64,000 bases of DNA from contig NZ_JAQYWD010000028.1 of assembly GCF_030145145.1 (NCBI RefSeq), positions 21,947 through 85,946 of the forward strand, written 5' to 3'. Below, one piece after another: positions 1 through 7,642 of the stretch (within the stretch, counting starts at the first letter, position 1; the number at the start of each line of letters is the position of its first letter). The notes under the pieces were generated by a model that did no database searches, had not been told where the DNA came from, and was given only the letters and a program-made list of their open reading frames with translations. This DNA comes from Desulfobacula sp. Lineage in GTDB: Bacteria; Desulfobacterota; Desulfobacteria; Desulfobacterales; Desulfobacteraceae. A program made the position numbers and the translations under genes.

Positions 1-816
1 ATTCTCCTGGTTTGCACAACTGACAACAATGGCCCCTTTGTTTAACCAGGACTGATACGCTTCCCTTGATTCAACATACCCGCAAACCACGATCTCCTCT
101 TTGAATTGTTCCCTGGCTTGATCAAAAACCGGTGGCACCAAATCAAGCTGTTCTCCCAACAGGGCCAGGGAAAACGAAATGTTCTTTTCTTTCAATCGGC
201 CCAGGGCATCAAAAAAGAATTCCGGATTTTTATCATATTCCCACCGATGATTCCATATGATCAACGGTCGTTCAACATCCCCATGGGTTAAATCCATCTC
301 CCCGGTTTCAAACCAGCACCCTGGATACACCACCCGGGTTTTCTCCCGGATGGTGTCCATCATCCATTTGGGCCTGAAATCCGGCATCTGTTTGACCAGG
401 CGGTTAGCCGCCACCATAAAATCAGCAAAATGAAATTTTGAATTAAATACAACCTTATCTGCAGCAACTGCAGAAATTATATTGGTAAACCCGAGGTGAA
501 AATCCCGTTTTTCATGGGGTGACAATGGATAGGACAATTGATTTTCATGAAAATACATCAAGACCGGGGGAAGATTGTTTCCGGCAAGGGACAAAAAATC
601 CGTCAAATCCATCATGTCCGTGGTCATAATGACGTCATAGCAGGAAAAATCTTTGATGTGGTGGGCAAAATAAAGGGCCGCCCCTCTCATCCGCCATTTC
701 CAGAATCTATCCGGAAGTGAGACAATGTCAACGTCATGACAGGAGTGGGTCTTAAACCCCAGAGCAAAATCTTGATGAGAGCCGCCGAAAAAAGGTTCAA
801 GAAAAAGAATTTTCAA
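1..816 (-). CDS. DUF3524 glycosyltransferase, tRNA-queuosine mannosyltransferase-like (cut by window edge)
   Basis: The reading frame is open from a TTG at 816 to the window edge, giving 272 residues without the C-terminus. GGGGAG lies about 8 bases upstream of the TTG, which supports this start. The N-terminus reads KILFLEPFFGGSHQDFALGF, the hallmark opening of the DUF3524 glycosyltransferase family (pfam12038), and a GT4-like nucleotide-sugar domain begins near residue 185 (RPLIIWNHRWEYDKNPEFFF). The animal member, GTDC1/QTMAN, mannosylates queuosine in tRNA-Asp; bacterial homologues are annotated by analogy, so substrate is an inference. It is divergent from a radical SAM gene starting at 955. 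The alternative is a generic GT4 glycosyltransferase. Confidence 0.8.
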   Translation of the reverse strand, partial: MKILFLEPFFGGSHQDFALGFKTHSCHDVDIVSLPDRFWKWRMRGAALYFAHHIKDFSCYDVIMTTDMMDLTDFLSLAGNNLPPVLMYFHENQLSYPLSPHEKRDFHLGFTNIISAVAADKVVFNSKFHFADFMVAANRLVKQMPDFRPKWMMDTIREKTRVVYPGCWFETGEMDLTHGDVERPLIIWNHRWEYDKNPEFFFDALGRLKEKNISFSLALLGEQLDLVPPVFDQAREQFKEEIVVCGYVESREAYQSWLNKGAIVVSCANQEN

Positions 817-954
817 AAAAAAGACTCCCCAAACTGAAATTCCCTTTGATAATGAATTTATACGGCACCGTCAAGGTCTGACCGGCAATTCCCATTTTTT
901 AAAAAATCATTGCCAAATGTTGATTTCGATTGTAAACAAAGCAGGGGTAAACAT

Positions 955-2250
955 ATGGCATCCATTGGACTAAAAACAAAAGACGAAACCCGTCACACCT
1001 TTCAAGGTCAGGATCTTTCAATCCAATTGAATCATCAGGGGAGCCGGGACTATACAAAGGTCAGTTTCCCAATAAAATATGGGCTTTTTTCACGGCTTGA
1101 GACCCGGGAGTATATTTTTGAATTCAATCTCAATCATGAAATCCGGCATGCCAAATCAAAAAAAAGGACCTGGCTCGATCCGTCGGAATGGCTGAAACGA
1201 ACCATGGGAAATGACTGGGTATATTATTCCACTGGCGGGTATTCAGGGGTTTATGAGGCCCTGGGTGAATACTATCTGCCCAACCTGATGTATCCGACCA
1301 ATTCCCTGCTCGGCGGCACCCCGTTTAAAAAAAACGACATCAATACGATTGTCAACAACTGGCATCACATCATTTCCCAAGTATCGGATACGGATATGCC
1401 GGACCCATTTTCACAATGGGTTTCCGCCATACAGCAGCAGACCCCTGAAGGCCTGCAGACAAAAGCCCGGAGCCTGTTTGACATATCCGGTTCCCGGGTA
1501 ACAGTGATGCCCCCGGATGCCCGGCATGTGGACTATAATATTATTCCCTTGAATATTTCTGACGGATGTTTGTATAAATGCCGGTTTTGCAAAGTGAAAA
1601 ATAAAAAAAAATTCGCTGTTCGATCCCGGCAGGACATTCATGGCCAGATCAACCGTCTCAAACAATTGTACGGTAAGGATATGATCAACTTCAATGCCTT
1701 GTTTCTAGGGGAGCATGATGCATTAAACTCACCGTGTGACGTCATTCTTCAGGCCGTGCAGGATGCCTATGAGGCGTTTGGGTTCCACGCTTCTTACATG
1801 AGAAACCATTACCTGTTCATGTTTGGATGTGTGGATTCATTATTAAATGCCGACCCGATCCTTTTTGAAATGCTCAAGCACCTTCCCTTCCAAACCTTTA
1901 TCAATATCGGTCTTGAATCCTATGACCAGGCAACCCTGGACTTGCTGGGCAAACCCATCACCACCCGAAAGGTGGGCCAGGCGTTCGAAAAAATACAGTT
2001 CATCAACGACACGGTTCCCAACCTGGAAATCACCTGCAACTTTGTCATGGATGAAACGCTTCCAGCGTCTCACACTGCAGCGTTAATGACCCTGATCAGG
2101 GACAAGGTCCACCGGACAAAACCCAAAGGCGCTGTTTACCTGTCCCCCTTAACCTTTGGCACGCCCTCCCGGCAGGTCCTGTATGATTTTTACAAATTAA
2201 AATCCCTGAGCCGGTTTCCCACGTTTTTATACCTGATCCAGCGGCTGTGA
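955..2250 (+). CDS. Radical SAM protein of unassigned family
   Basis: A 431-residue protein. I chose ATG 955 because AGGGG sits 8 bases upstream; an upstream in-frame TTG at 910 has no such site. About 200 N-terminal residues resemble nothing I recognise; then comes the radical SAM cluster motif CLYKCRFC (CX3CX2C, Cys near residues 205, 209, 212), followed by a TIM-barrel-like stretch with FLGEHDAL and a typical radical SAM segment, INIGLESYDQATLDLLGKP. It should bind one 4Fe-4S cluster and S-adenosylmethionine. I see no second Cys cluster, so it is not obviously a SPASM or methylthiotransferase enzyme. Its substrate is unknown; the only hint is the divergent DUF3524 glycosyltransferase. Confidence 0.85.
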   Translation: MASIGLKTKDETRHTFQGQDLSIQLNHQGSRDYTKVSFPIKYGLFSRLETREYIFEFNLNHEIRHAKSKKRTWLDPSEWLKRTMGNDWVYYSTGGYSGVYEALGEYYLPNLMYPTNSLLGGTPFKKNDINTIVNNWHHIISQVSDTDMPDPFSQWVSAIQQQTPEGLQTKARSLFDISGSRVTVMPPDARHVDYNIIPLNISDGCLYKCRFCKVKNKKKFAVRSRQDIHGQINRLKQLYGKDMINFNALFLGEHDALNSPCDVILQAVQDAYEAFGFHASYMRNHYLFMFGCVDSLLNADPILFEMLKHLPFQTFINIGLESYDQATLDLLGKPITTRKVGQAFEKIQFINDTVPNLEITCNFVMDETLPASHTAALMTLIRDKVHRTKPKGAVYLSPLTFGTPSRQVLYDFYKLKSLSRFPTFLYLIQRL

Positions 2251-2411
2251 CACACGGCTGTCGGACACCAGAGACCCGGCAAATGACAGGGATAGGGGTG
2301 TCTAAAAAATCCCGATTTTATCTGTGAAGGGGCGATAAAAAATCAGGCAATGGATTTGAGTCTATTTGAAACCCTTGATTTTACCCTGTCTTTGATGGTA
2401 ATTTCCTTTTT

Positions 2412-3257
2412 ATGAACACACATCTTATTTCACTTCACGGTGGCCACAGTGGCCAGTATTGCAGTCATGCCCGGGATCTGCTGGAAGATATTATTCAACG
2501 GTATATCGAACTTGGGTTTAAACAAGTCGGGATTACCGAACATGTCCCACCGGTCAATGACCGATTTTTATACCCGGATGAGACAAAGCTCAATCTTACG
2601 GCTGACGACCTGTATAAACGGTTTGAAGCTTACTTTCAACAGCTGACGGCACTGAAAAAAAAATATGCCCCCCACATCAAAATATTTGCCGGCATGGAAA
2701 CAGAAACCTGTACAGGTTATGTGGATCATATCAAACAATTGGTCTCCACATTTCAACCGGATTATATTGTGGGATCGGTCCACCATGTGGATGACATCTG
2801 TTTTGATTATTCCAGGGAAGACTATGACAGGGCATTGTCCCTGTTTGGCTCGTATGAAGCCATGTATGCAAGATACTTTGACCTGCAATACGGCATGATT
2901 AAGGCGCTTAAGCCATTTATTATCGGACATTTTGATCTGATACGGATTCATGATGCCGGGTACAAAAAAAGGCTTTTAATTCCAGGGATAGATCAAAAAA
3001 TAACCAGGAACCTTAGGCTTATCAAATCCTTGAACCTGGTCCTGGATTTTAATCTGCGCCCCTTGACAAGGGGGAAGAAAGAGCCGTATATCACATCCTC
3101 AATTCTTAAAACGGTAAAAGAAATGGGGATCCGTGTGGTTCCCGGAGATGATTCCCATGGGGTCAATGAAGCTGGCAACCATGTTGACAAGGCCATTGAG
3201 AGATTAAACGCACTTGGATTTGACACCCAATGGCCGGATCCGGCAATGCTGGGGTAA
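2412..3257 (+). CDS. PHP-domain histidinol-phosphatase family protein
   Basis: A 281-residue protein of the HisK/HisJ histidinol-phosphatase group of PHP metallophosphoesterases. Metal-site motifs appear in order: SLHGGHSGQYCSH at the N-terminus, ITEH near residue 42, the acidic METET near 94, GSVHHVDD near 122, GHFDLIR near 178 and DDSH near 248. The first motif is SLHGGHS instead of the common DLHTH, a modest departure. No other histidine genes are in the window, so the physiological substrate (histidinol phosphate or another phosphoester) is uncertain. It is followed after 18 bases by dtd and likely shares its transcript. Confidence 0.82.
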   Translation: MNTHLISLHGGHSGQYCSHARDLLEDIIQRYIELGFKQVGITEHVPPVNDRFLYPDETKLNLTADDLYKRFEAYFQQLTALKKKYAPHIKIFAGMETETCTGYVDHIKQLVSTFQPDYIVGSVHHVDDICFDYSREDYDRALSLFGSYEAMYARYFDLQYGMIKALKPFIIGHFDLIRIHDAGYKKRLLIPGIDQKITRNLRLIKSLNLVLDFNLRPLTRGKKEPYITSSILKTVKEMGIRVVPGDDSHGVNEAGNHVDKAIERLNALGFDTQWPDPAMLG

Positions 3258-3275
3258 GGCAATAAAGGATAGCAA

Positions 3276-3722
3276 ATGAAAGCAGTGGTTCAACGGGTAA
3301 AGAATGCCCATGTAACGGTGGATGATACCATGATTTCCCATATTGGCAGCGGACTTCTGGTATTGCTGGGTGTCCAGGAAGAAGATACCCAAAAGGATGT
3401 GGCGTTCCTTGTGGAAAAAATCATCAACCTGCGGATATTTGAAGATGACAAGGGCAAGATGAACATTTCCCTTAAGGATGTAAAAGGGGAACTTCTGGTC
3501 GTATCCCAGTTCACCCTGCTGGGGGATTGCCGGAAAGGCCGAAGGCCCTCCTTTGTTAAGGCCGCATCACCTGAAAAAGCCAGGGCCCTTTATGAGTCCT
3601 TTATCGATGGGGCCATCGGGTCAGGCGTGGTGACAAAATCAGGTGTTTTCCAGGCAATGATGGCGGTTTCCCTGATCAACCACGGACCGGTCACCCTGCT
3701 CCTGGATACCCGAGAAACATAA
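3276..3722 (+). CDS. dtd: D-aminoacyl-tRNA deacylase
   Basis: A 148-residue cytoplasmic protein, the normal length for DTD, which hydrolyses D-amino acids mischarged on tRNA. It starts MKAVVQRVKNAHVTVDD as the family does, has the SQFTLLGDC form of the conserved SQFTL motif, and the cross-subunit Gly-Pro motif is present as NHGPVTLLLD near the C-terminus. AAGGA lies about 6 bases before the ATG. It sits between the PHP phosphatase and trmJ with 18- and 16-base gaps, so the three form a probable operon. Confidence 0.95.
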   Translation: MKAVVQRVKNAHVTVDDTMISHIGSGLLVLLGVQEEDTQKDVAFLVEKIINLRIFEDDKGKMNISLKDVKGELLVVSQFTLLGDCRKGRRPSFVKAASPEKARALYESFIDGAIGSGVVTKSGVFQAMMAVSLINHGPVTLLLDTRET

Positions 3723-3738
3723 CAGAAAGACAGTATCA

Positions 3739-4494
3739 ATGACACCAGAAAACCTTTCCATCGTTTTAGTTGAACCCCAGGGACCCATTAATATCGGCTC
3801 TGTCTGCAGGACCATGATGAATTTTGGATTCAACCGGCTTCGCCTGGTGAATCCCACCAAACATTACAAATCCCTTTTGGCAAAAAAAATGGCCTTGAGC
3901 GCGTTCACGGTTCTTGAAACCGCATTAATATTTGATACGCTCCAGGCCGCTCTTTCCGATATACAGATTGCCTTTGGCACGACCCGCCGGTTTGGCAAAT
4001 ACCGTAAAAATTTTTTCACCCCGTCGGATGCCGCCGAAAAATTAAGAAATACCCATCAGGACGTTCATTGCGCCCTGGTGATGGGTCCTGAGGATACCGG
4101 ACTTGAGACAAAAGATCTTAACCTTTGCCAGCATTTTATCACCATTCCAACCCATGATGGCTATCCGTCCATGAACCTGAGCCATGCCCTGACCGTGCTG
4201 TTATATGAAGTATCTTTAAAATCCGATCAGGGAGAAAAGCGTTCCGATCCGTCCCCTAAACGGCTTGCAACAGGCGAAGAAATCGAACATTTGTTTCGCC
4301 ATATGAAAGACAGCCTCATGAGCATTGATTTCCTGGACAAACAAAACCCGGATCACGTGTTGAGAAGTTTCAGGCGGCTCTTCGGTGCAGCCGGACTGTC
4401 ATCCAGGGATGTCAACATTCTCCAGGGCCTTATGAGCCGAATCGACTGGACCGAAAACCAAAGAAGGAAATATACCCATGTTCACGATGAATGA
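3739..4494 (+). CDS. trmJ: TrmJ-type tRNA 2'-O-methyltransferase (SpoU family)
   Basis: A 251-residue SPOUT-class RNA methyltransferase. The family signatures are visible: LVEPQGPINIGSVCRTMMNF at the N-terminus, then the knotted SAM-binding motifs VMGPEDTGL and IPTHDGYPSMNLSHAL. TrmJ methylates the ribose at position 32 of several tRNAs. The C-terminal extension (LFRHMKDSLMSIDF through the end) is the short helical tail seen in TrmJ. The final codons overlap the start of the ferritin-like gene by 17 bases, suggesting translational coupling. Another SpoU target (rRNA or other tRNA) cannot be excluded. Confidence 0.88.
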   Translation: MTPENLSIVLVEPQGPINIGSVCRTMMNFGFNRLRLVNPTKHYKSLLAKKMALSAFTVLETALIFDTLQAALSDIQIAFGTTRRFGKYRKNFFTPSDAAEKLRNTHQDVHCALVMGPEDTGLETKDLNLCQHFITIPTHDGYPSMNLSHALTVLLYEVSLKSDQGEKRSDPSPKRLATGEEIEHLFRHMKDSLMSIDFLDKQNPDHVLRSFRRLFGAAGLSSRDVNILQGLMSRIDWTENQRRKYTHVHDE

Positions 4495-4954
4495 TCTTCT
4501 CGAAGTTGCCATAAAAATGGAAAAAAATGGGGCCGCCGTCTACACCGGTTCCATTCAAAAAATCCAGCACAACGAACTCAAATCCCTTCTCAAATGGATG
4601 GCAGATGAAGAAGCCATCCACGAACAATGGTTTGCTGACCAGAAAAACAGCCTTTACCTGGAAAGGGATGAGGCCAACCTGAAAAAAATGGTTCCCCAGG
4701 CGTTGCAGGACATGATGGGTGAAAAAACCCTCTCCCTTGATGATGTCGATTTCAACACCATAACAACGGCTTCAGAGCTCCTGGAAACCTTTATCAGCTT
4801 TGAAAAAGATACCATCCTGTTTTACGAAATGCTTGAATTGTTTGTTGAAGATGAAACCGTATTAAAGGGATTAAAAAAAATTATCCGTGAAGAAAAAAAC
4901 CATGTTGACCAATTAACGGACATGATGGCATCTCTCTTTGAAGCGTCGGTTTAA
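4478..4954 (+). CDS. Ferritin-like di-iron protein (rubrerythrin-family helical domain)
   Basis: A 158-residue all-helical protein with ferritin-like carboxylate and histidine ligands: EKNGAAVY, DEEAIHEQWF (ExxH), a second half with ISFEKDTILFYEM and EEKNHVDQL (ExxH). It lacks the C-terminal rubredoxin domain of classical rubrerythrin. Such proteins handle peroxide or iron in anaerobes; which applies here is not evident. AAGGAA lies inside the end of trmJ 8 bases before this start; a second ATG three codons later (4487) is possible. The gene is followed by a strong hairpin at 5017-5047. Confidence 0.82.
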   Translation: MFTMNDLLEVAIKMEKNGAAVYTGSIQKIQHNELKSLLKWMADEEAIHEQWFADQKNSLYLERDEANLKKMVPQALQDMMGEKTLSLDDVDFNTITTASELLETFISFEKDTILFYEMLELFVEDETVLKGLKKIIREEKNHVDQLTDMMASLFEASV

Positions 4955-5016
4955 ACACAGGGATGTCTCCACATCCGGACCAACGCCCATGCCCTGGAAT
5001 GCCGGGACAAAAAAAA

Positions 5017-5047
5017 GGGCCGGGCAGATCACTATCTGCACCGGCCC
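5017..5047 (-). terminator. Rho-independent terminator between convergent genes
   Basis: A 13/14-base stem (GGGCCGGGCAGAT against ATCTGCACCGGCCC, one bulged base) with a 4-base loop. Read leftward it ends in a run of T (the A-run at 5009-5016), so it terminates the DUF35 gene efficiently. The plus-strand side has only a weak T tract, but the stem may also stop the ferritin-like gene. Confidence 0.85.
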
Positions 5048-5069
5048 CTTAATCGTTTGAAATCAGACG

Positions 5070-5501
5070 TTATGCTTTTTTGAAGATATAATTCAGTTGA
5101 CCGTTTGACAGGACATTCGTCGCTGTTGTCATCTCCATACCGACTTTTACTTCATCGTCAGGGATGGAACTGTCTAATCTGCCAAAGACCTTGTAATCGC
5201 CATAATCCAGAAGGGCGATTGAATACGGTAAATCCGCCTCAAAACCAATGGGGGCAAATTCCAGTTTGCTGTAAGTTCGGAGGATTCCCTTTCCTTCAAC
5301 ATCAAACCAGTCCATTTCCCTTGAAAGGCATTCGGCACAATCTGCTCTGGGGGGGAAATATTTTTTTCCACATCCCTTGCAGCAGGTTCCACTGACTTTA
5401 CCCTCTTCAAGTTTGGTTACAAAATCGTTCACCTTTGTAATGGAGGTAAAACTAACTGTTCCAAATTTTTTAAACCTGTCATCTACTTCTCTTTTTCCCA
5501 T
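5070..5501 (-). CDS. DUF35 Zn-ribbon/OB-fold acyl-CoA-associated protein
   Basis: A 143-residue protein of the DUF35 (ChsH2/BbsA-like) family. The zinc ribbon is CCKGCGKKYFPPRADCAECL near residues 38-60, followed by an OB-fold (GKGILRTYSKLEFAP through VFGRLDSSI). Such proteins pair with thiolase-like partners and are needed for their activity, for example BbsA with BbsB. It lies 3 bases downstream of the thiolase gene on the same strand, so the two are almost certainly one functional unit. Confidence 0.9.
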   Translation of the reverse strand: MGKREVDDRFKKFGTVSFTSITKVNDFVTKLEEGKVSGTCCKGCGKKYFPPRADCAECLSREMDWFDVEGKGILRTYSKLEFAPIGFEADLPYSIALLDYGDYKVFGRLDSSIPDDEVKVGMEMTTATNVLSNGQLNYIFKKA

Positions 5502-5504
5502 TAT

Positions 5505-6671
5505 CTACCTCCCAAAAATGGTGACATTACCATACAGACCCACGCCACCGATGTTATGGACCAATCCGAATTCAGGATCTTTTACCTGCATTTCACCTGC
5601 CTCGCCTCTCAACTGGAGAACGATCGTTCTCATTTGTGATCCACCGGTAGCGCCGATGGGATGGCCCTTTGAGAGCAGTCCACCGTCTACGTTAACAGGA
5701 ATACTTCCCTCTTTGTAGGTTTCCTTGCTCTTGATCAGGTCTTTTCCCTCACCCGGCTTTGCAAAGCCAAGATTTTCATAGGCCATCATCTCTGCGATGG
5801 TAAAACAGTCATGGACCTCGGCAACATTAATGTGCTGTGGTGTAATGCCGGCCATTTTGTATGCTTCAGCACCTGCCAGTTCACCGGCTGTGAGCCCTGA
5901 GAAAACGTCTCTGCCTGCAAGGTTTACCGTGGTGGATGCAGCGCCGATACCCCTGATCCATACCGGTTTTTTGGCGAACCGCTTCGTCATTTCTTCATTT
6001 CCCAGGATAATACAGGAACTTCCATCAGCATTTGCACAACAATCCCCAACCCGAAGGGGGCTTGCAACAGGATTTGACATGGGACTTTTGGGATCATGGA
6101 ACATTTCAAAGGTGACGGGTTTGCGGTATACTGCCTTTTCATTAATTTGACCGTATGTAGCTGATTTTACACGGATAAGCGCCAGATCATCCGGCGTAGT
6201 CCCATATTTTGCCATATGGCCCTGGGCGTACATGGCATAATAGGCCGGCATCATTGTCCCAAACGGACTTTCCCACTGGATATCAGCCCCTCGACCCATT
6301 CTTTCCTGTGATTCAGCTGATGAAATTTCAGACATCTTCTGGAAACCAACAACGGCAACCACATCATGAAGCCCGGATTCAATGAGCGCATACGCCAGCT
6401 TAACGCCCGTGCTGCTTGAAGAACACAGGGTTTCCACATAGAATGTGGGCTGGGGGGTCATCCCCAGATATTCTGCCATTACGCCTGCTGCTGAACGCTG
6501 TTTATCATATTCCGGGGAAGAACAAACGACAGACGCTTTGATATCTGTTGTTTTGATCTGCGCATCTTTTAAAGCATCACTGAATCCTTCAAACGCCAGC
6601 TCTTTAATCGAACCCGGGTAGCCTCGAACAAAGGAACTTTGGCCGACTCCAATAACTCCTACTTTACCCAT
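5505..6671 (-). CDS. Thiolase-family acyl-CoA acyltransferase (DUF35-partnered)
   Basis: A 388-residue thiolase-fold protein starting MGKVGVIGVGQSSFVRG; ATG 6671 is preceded by a clear GGAGG. The nucleophilic-Cys region reads YVETLCSSSSTG, and the C-terminal half has EVHDCFTIAE and GGLLSKGHPIGATG, typical of the SCP2-thiolase/BbsB group. It should cleave a 3-ketoacyl-CoA with CoA, or condense. With the adjacent DUF35 protein it resembles BbsAB (2-benzoylsuccinyl-CoA thiolase) or related ketone/aromatic-pathway pairs, but no pathway genes flank it here, so the substrate is unknown. Confidence 0.88.
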   Translation of the reverse strand: MGKVGVIGVGQSSFVRGYPGSIKELAFEGFSDALKDAQIKTTDIKASVVCSSPEYDKQRSAAGVMAEYLGMTPQPTFYVETLCSSSSTGVKLAYALIESGLHDVVAVVGFQKMSEISSAESQERMGRGADIQWESPFGTMMPAYYAMYAQGHMAKYGTTPDDLALIRVKSATYGQINEKAVYRKPVTFEMFHDPKSPMSNPVASPLRVGDCCANADGSSCIILGNEEMTKRFAKKPVWIRGIGAASTTVNLAGRDVFSGLTAGELAGAEAYKMAGITPQHINVAEVHDCFTIAEMMAYENLGFAKPGEGKDLIKSKETYKEGSIPVNVDGGLLSKGHPIGATGGSQMRTIVLQLRGEAGEMQVKDPEFGLVHNIGGVGLYGNVTIFGR

Positions 6672-6900
6672 AAATAACCTCCTACAAAAATTTCTTGGAA
6701 AGTTAACAGTCTCCGCCGGAATCCGAAATTCGAATGTGTTATCACTGCTTTGCAAGCTAACGGGCGGGGAGCTGCAATTGTTTTAATCATATATCAAACA
6801 GAAAAGAAGTATAGGGCATGGAGACTGACGGGTCAAGTCAAAAGGAAACTTGATGTGTAAATCCTTTGAATGAAGTTAAACATCACCCCCCAGATAACGG

Positions 6901-7365
6901 CTAATGATGGGAATAATATGGGGCTAACGCTTCTAGGGTTTTCTGAAGCGCCAGTGCATATTTTTCATCGGCATTCTGTTTGGCCGCCATGGCAGCAACA
7001 ATAACGGCATGGTGTTTTTTCAGCCGTTCCACATAATCGGTCTGACTGGTTTTAACCCGCTGGGTCAAAAAATAATCGCTGATGGTGGCAATCACTCGCT
7101 GGGCATGCACTTCCTTATTCATTACCCAGCGAACCAGTTGATTTTGGGATTGTGCATCTGTTTTACCGGATAATGTTGCGATCAATTTGCACGATTTTAA
7201 TACCGTGGCTGTGTCTTCCAGCATTTGGTCTACTCTTGCCGCATCATTATAAATTCCGCAGGGTATCTGACAATGGGCAGATGCTGTCGTTAAAAAAAAT
7301 GCAATTGTGAGACCCCAAACCGCCAAAACAGATACCAACATCTTTTTAAACCATACTTTTTTCAT
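6901..7365 (-). CDS. sodN: Exported nickel superoxide dismutase
   Basis: A 154-residue protein from ATG 7365 (AAGGAG 6 bases upstream). Residues 1-30 form a Sec-type signal peptide (KK-rich start, hydrophobic core, TASA cleavage site). Cleavage after Ala30 would expose HCQIPCGIY, the nickel-hook motif HCXXPCGXY of Ni-SOD, in which the new N-terminal His and the two Cys bind nickel. The mature part is about 124 residues and helical, as in Ni-SOD. It would dismutate superoxide outside the cytoplasm. No SodX-type peptidase gene is beside it, so signal peptidase probably does the maturation. Confidence 0.9.
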   Translation of the reverse strand: MKKVWFKKMLVSVLAVWGLTIAFFLTTASAHCQIPCGIYNDAARVDQMLEDTATVLKSCKLIATLSGKTDAQSQNQLVRWVMNKEVHAQRVIATISDYFLTQRVKTSQTDYVERLKKHHAVIVAAMAAKQNADEKYALALQKTLEALAPYYSHH

Positions 7366-7403
7366 ATCCAACTCCTTGTTTGATGTAACCGTTAATATAT
7401 GAA

Positions 7404-7548
7404 ACTCAACGTTCGGTCTTTGGCGCTACTGGATGGGGGCATGCTTTTTTTAAGGTGCTTTTTATCCGTTTTTCATGACCAGATGAACAAATAGTGCCAT
7501 GAGGAAAGCCTGCCACCCCAATATAATGGCCAACGTTGAAAGTTGAGT
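7404..7548. repeat. Possible short inverted-repeat element (MITE-like)
   Basis: ACTCAACGTTC at 7404-7414 is matched in inverted orientation by GAAAGTTGAGT at 7538-7548 (10 of 11 paired). The ends enclose a non-coding stretch between the Ni-SOD start and the ATP-grasp stop. No second copy is seen in the window, so this is a weak call; chance is possible. Confidence 0.25.
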
Positions 7549-7642
7549 ATAAAATAAGCGTGGAAATCCAATTGTGCAAGTCACTTTTTCATGCTTTTTC
7601 AGCAGTGTGCGGTCAATTGATTTCAGCCAGGTACACTATCCG

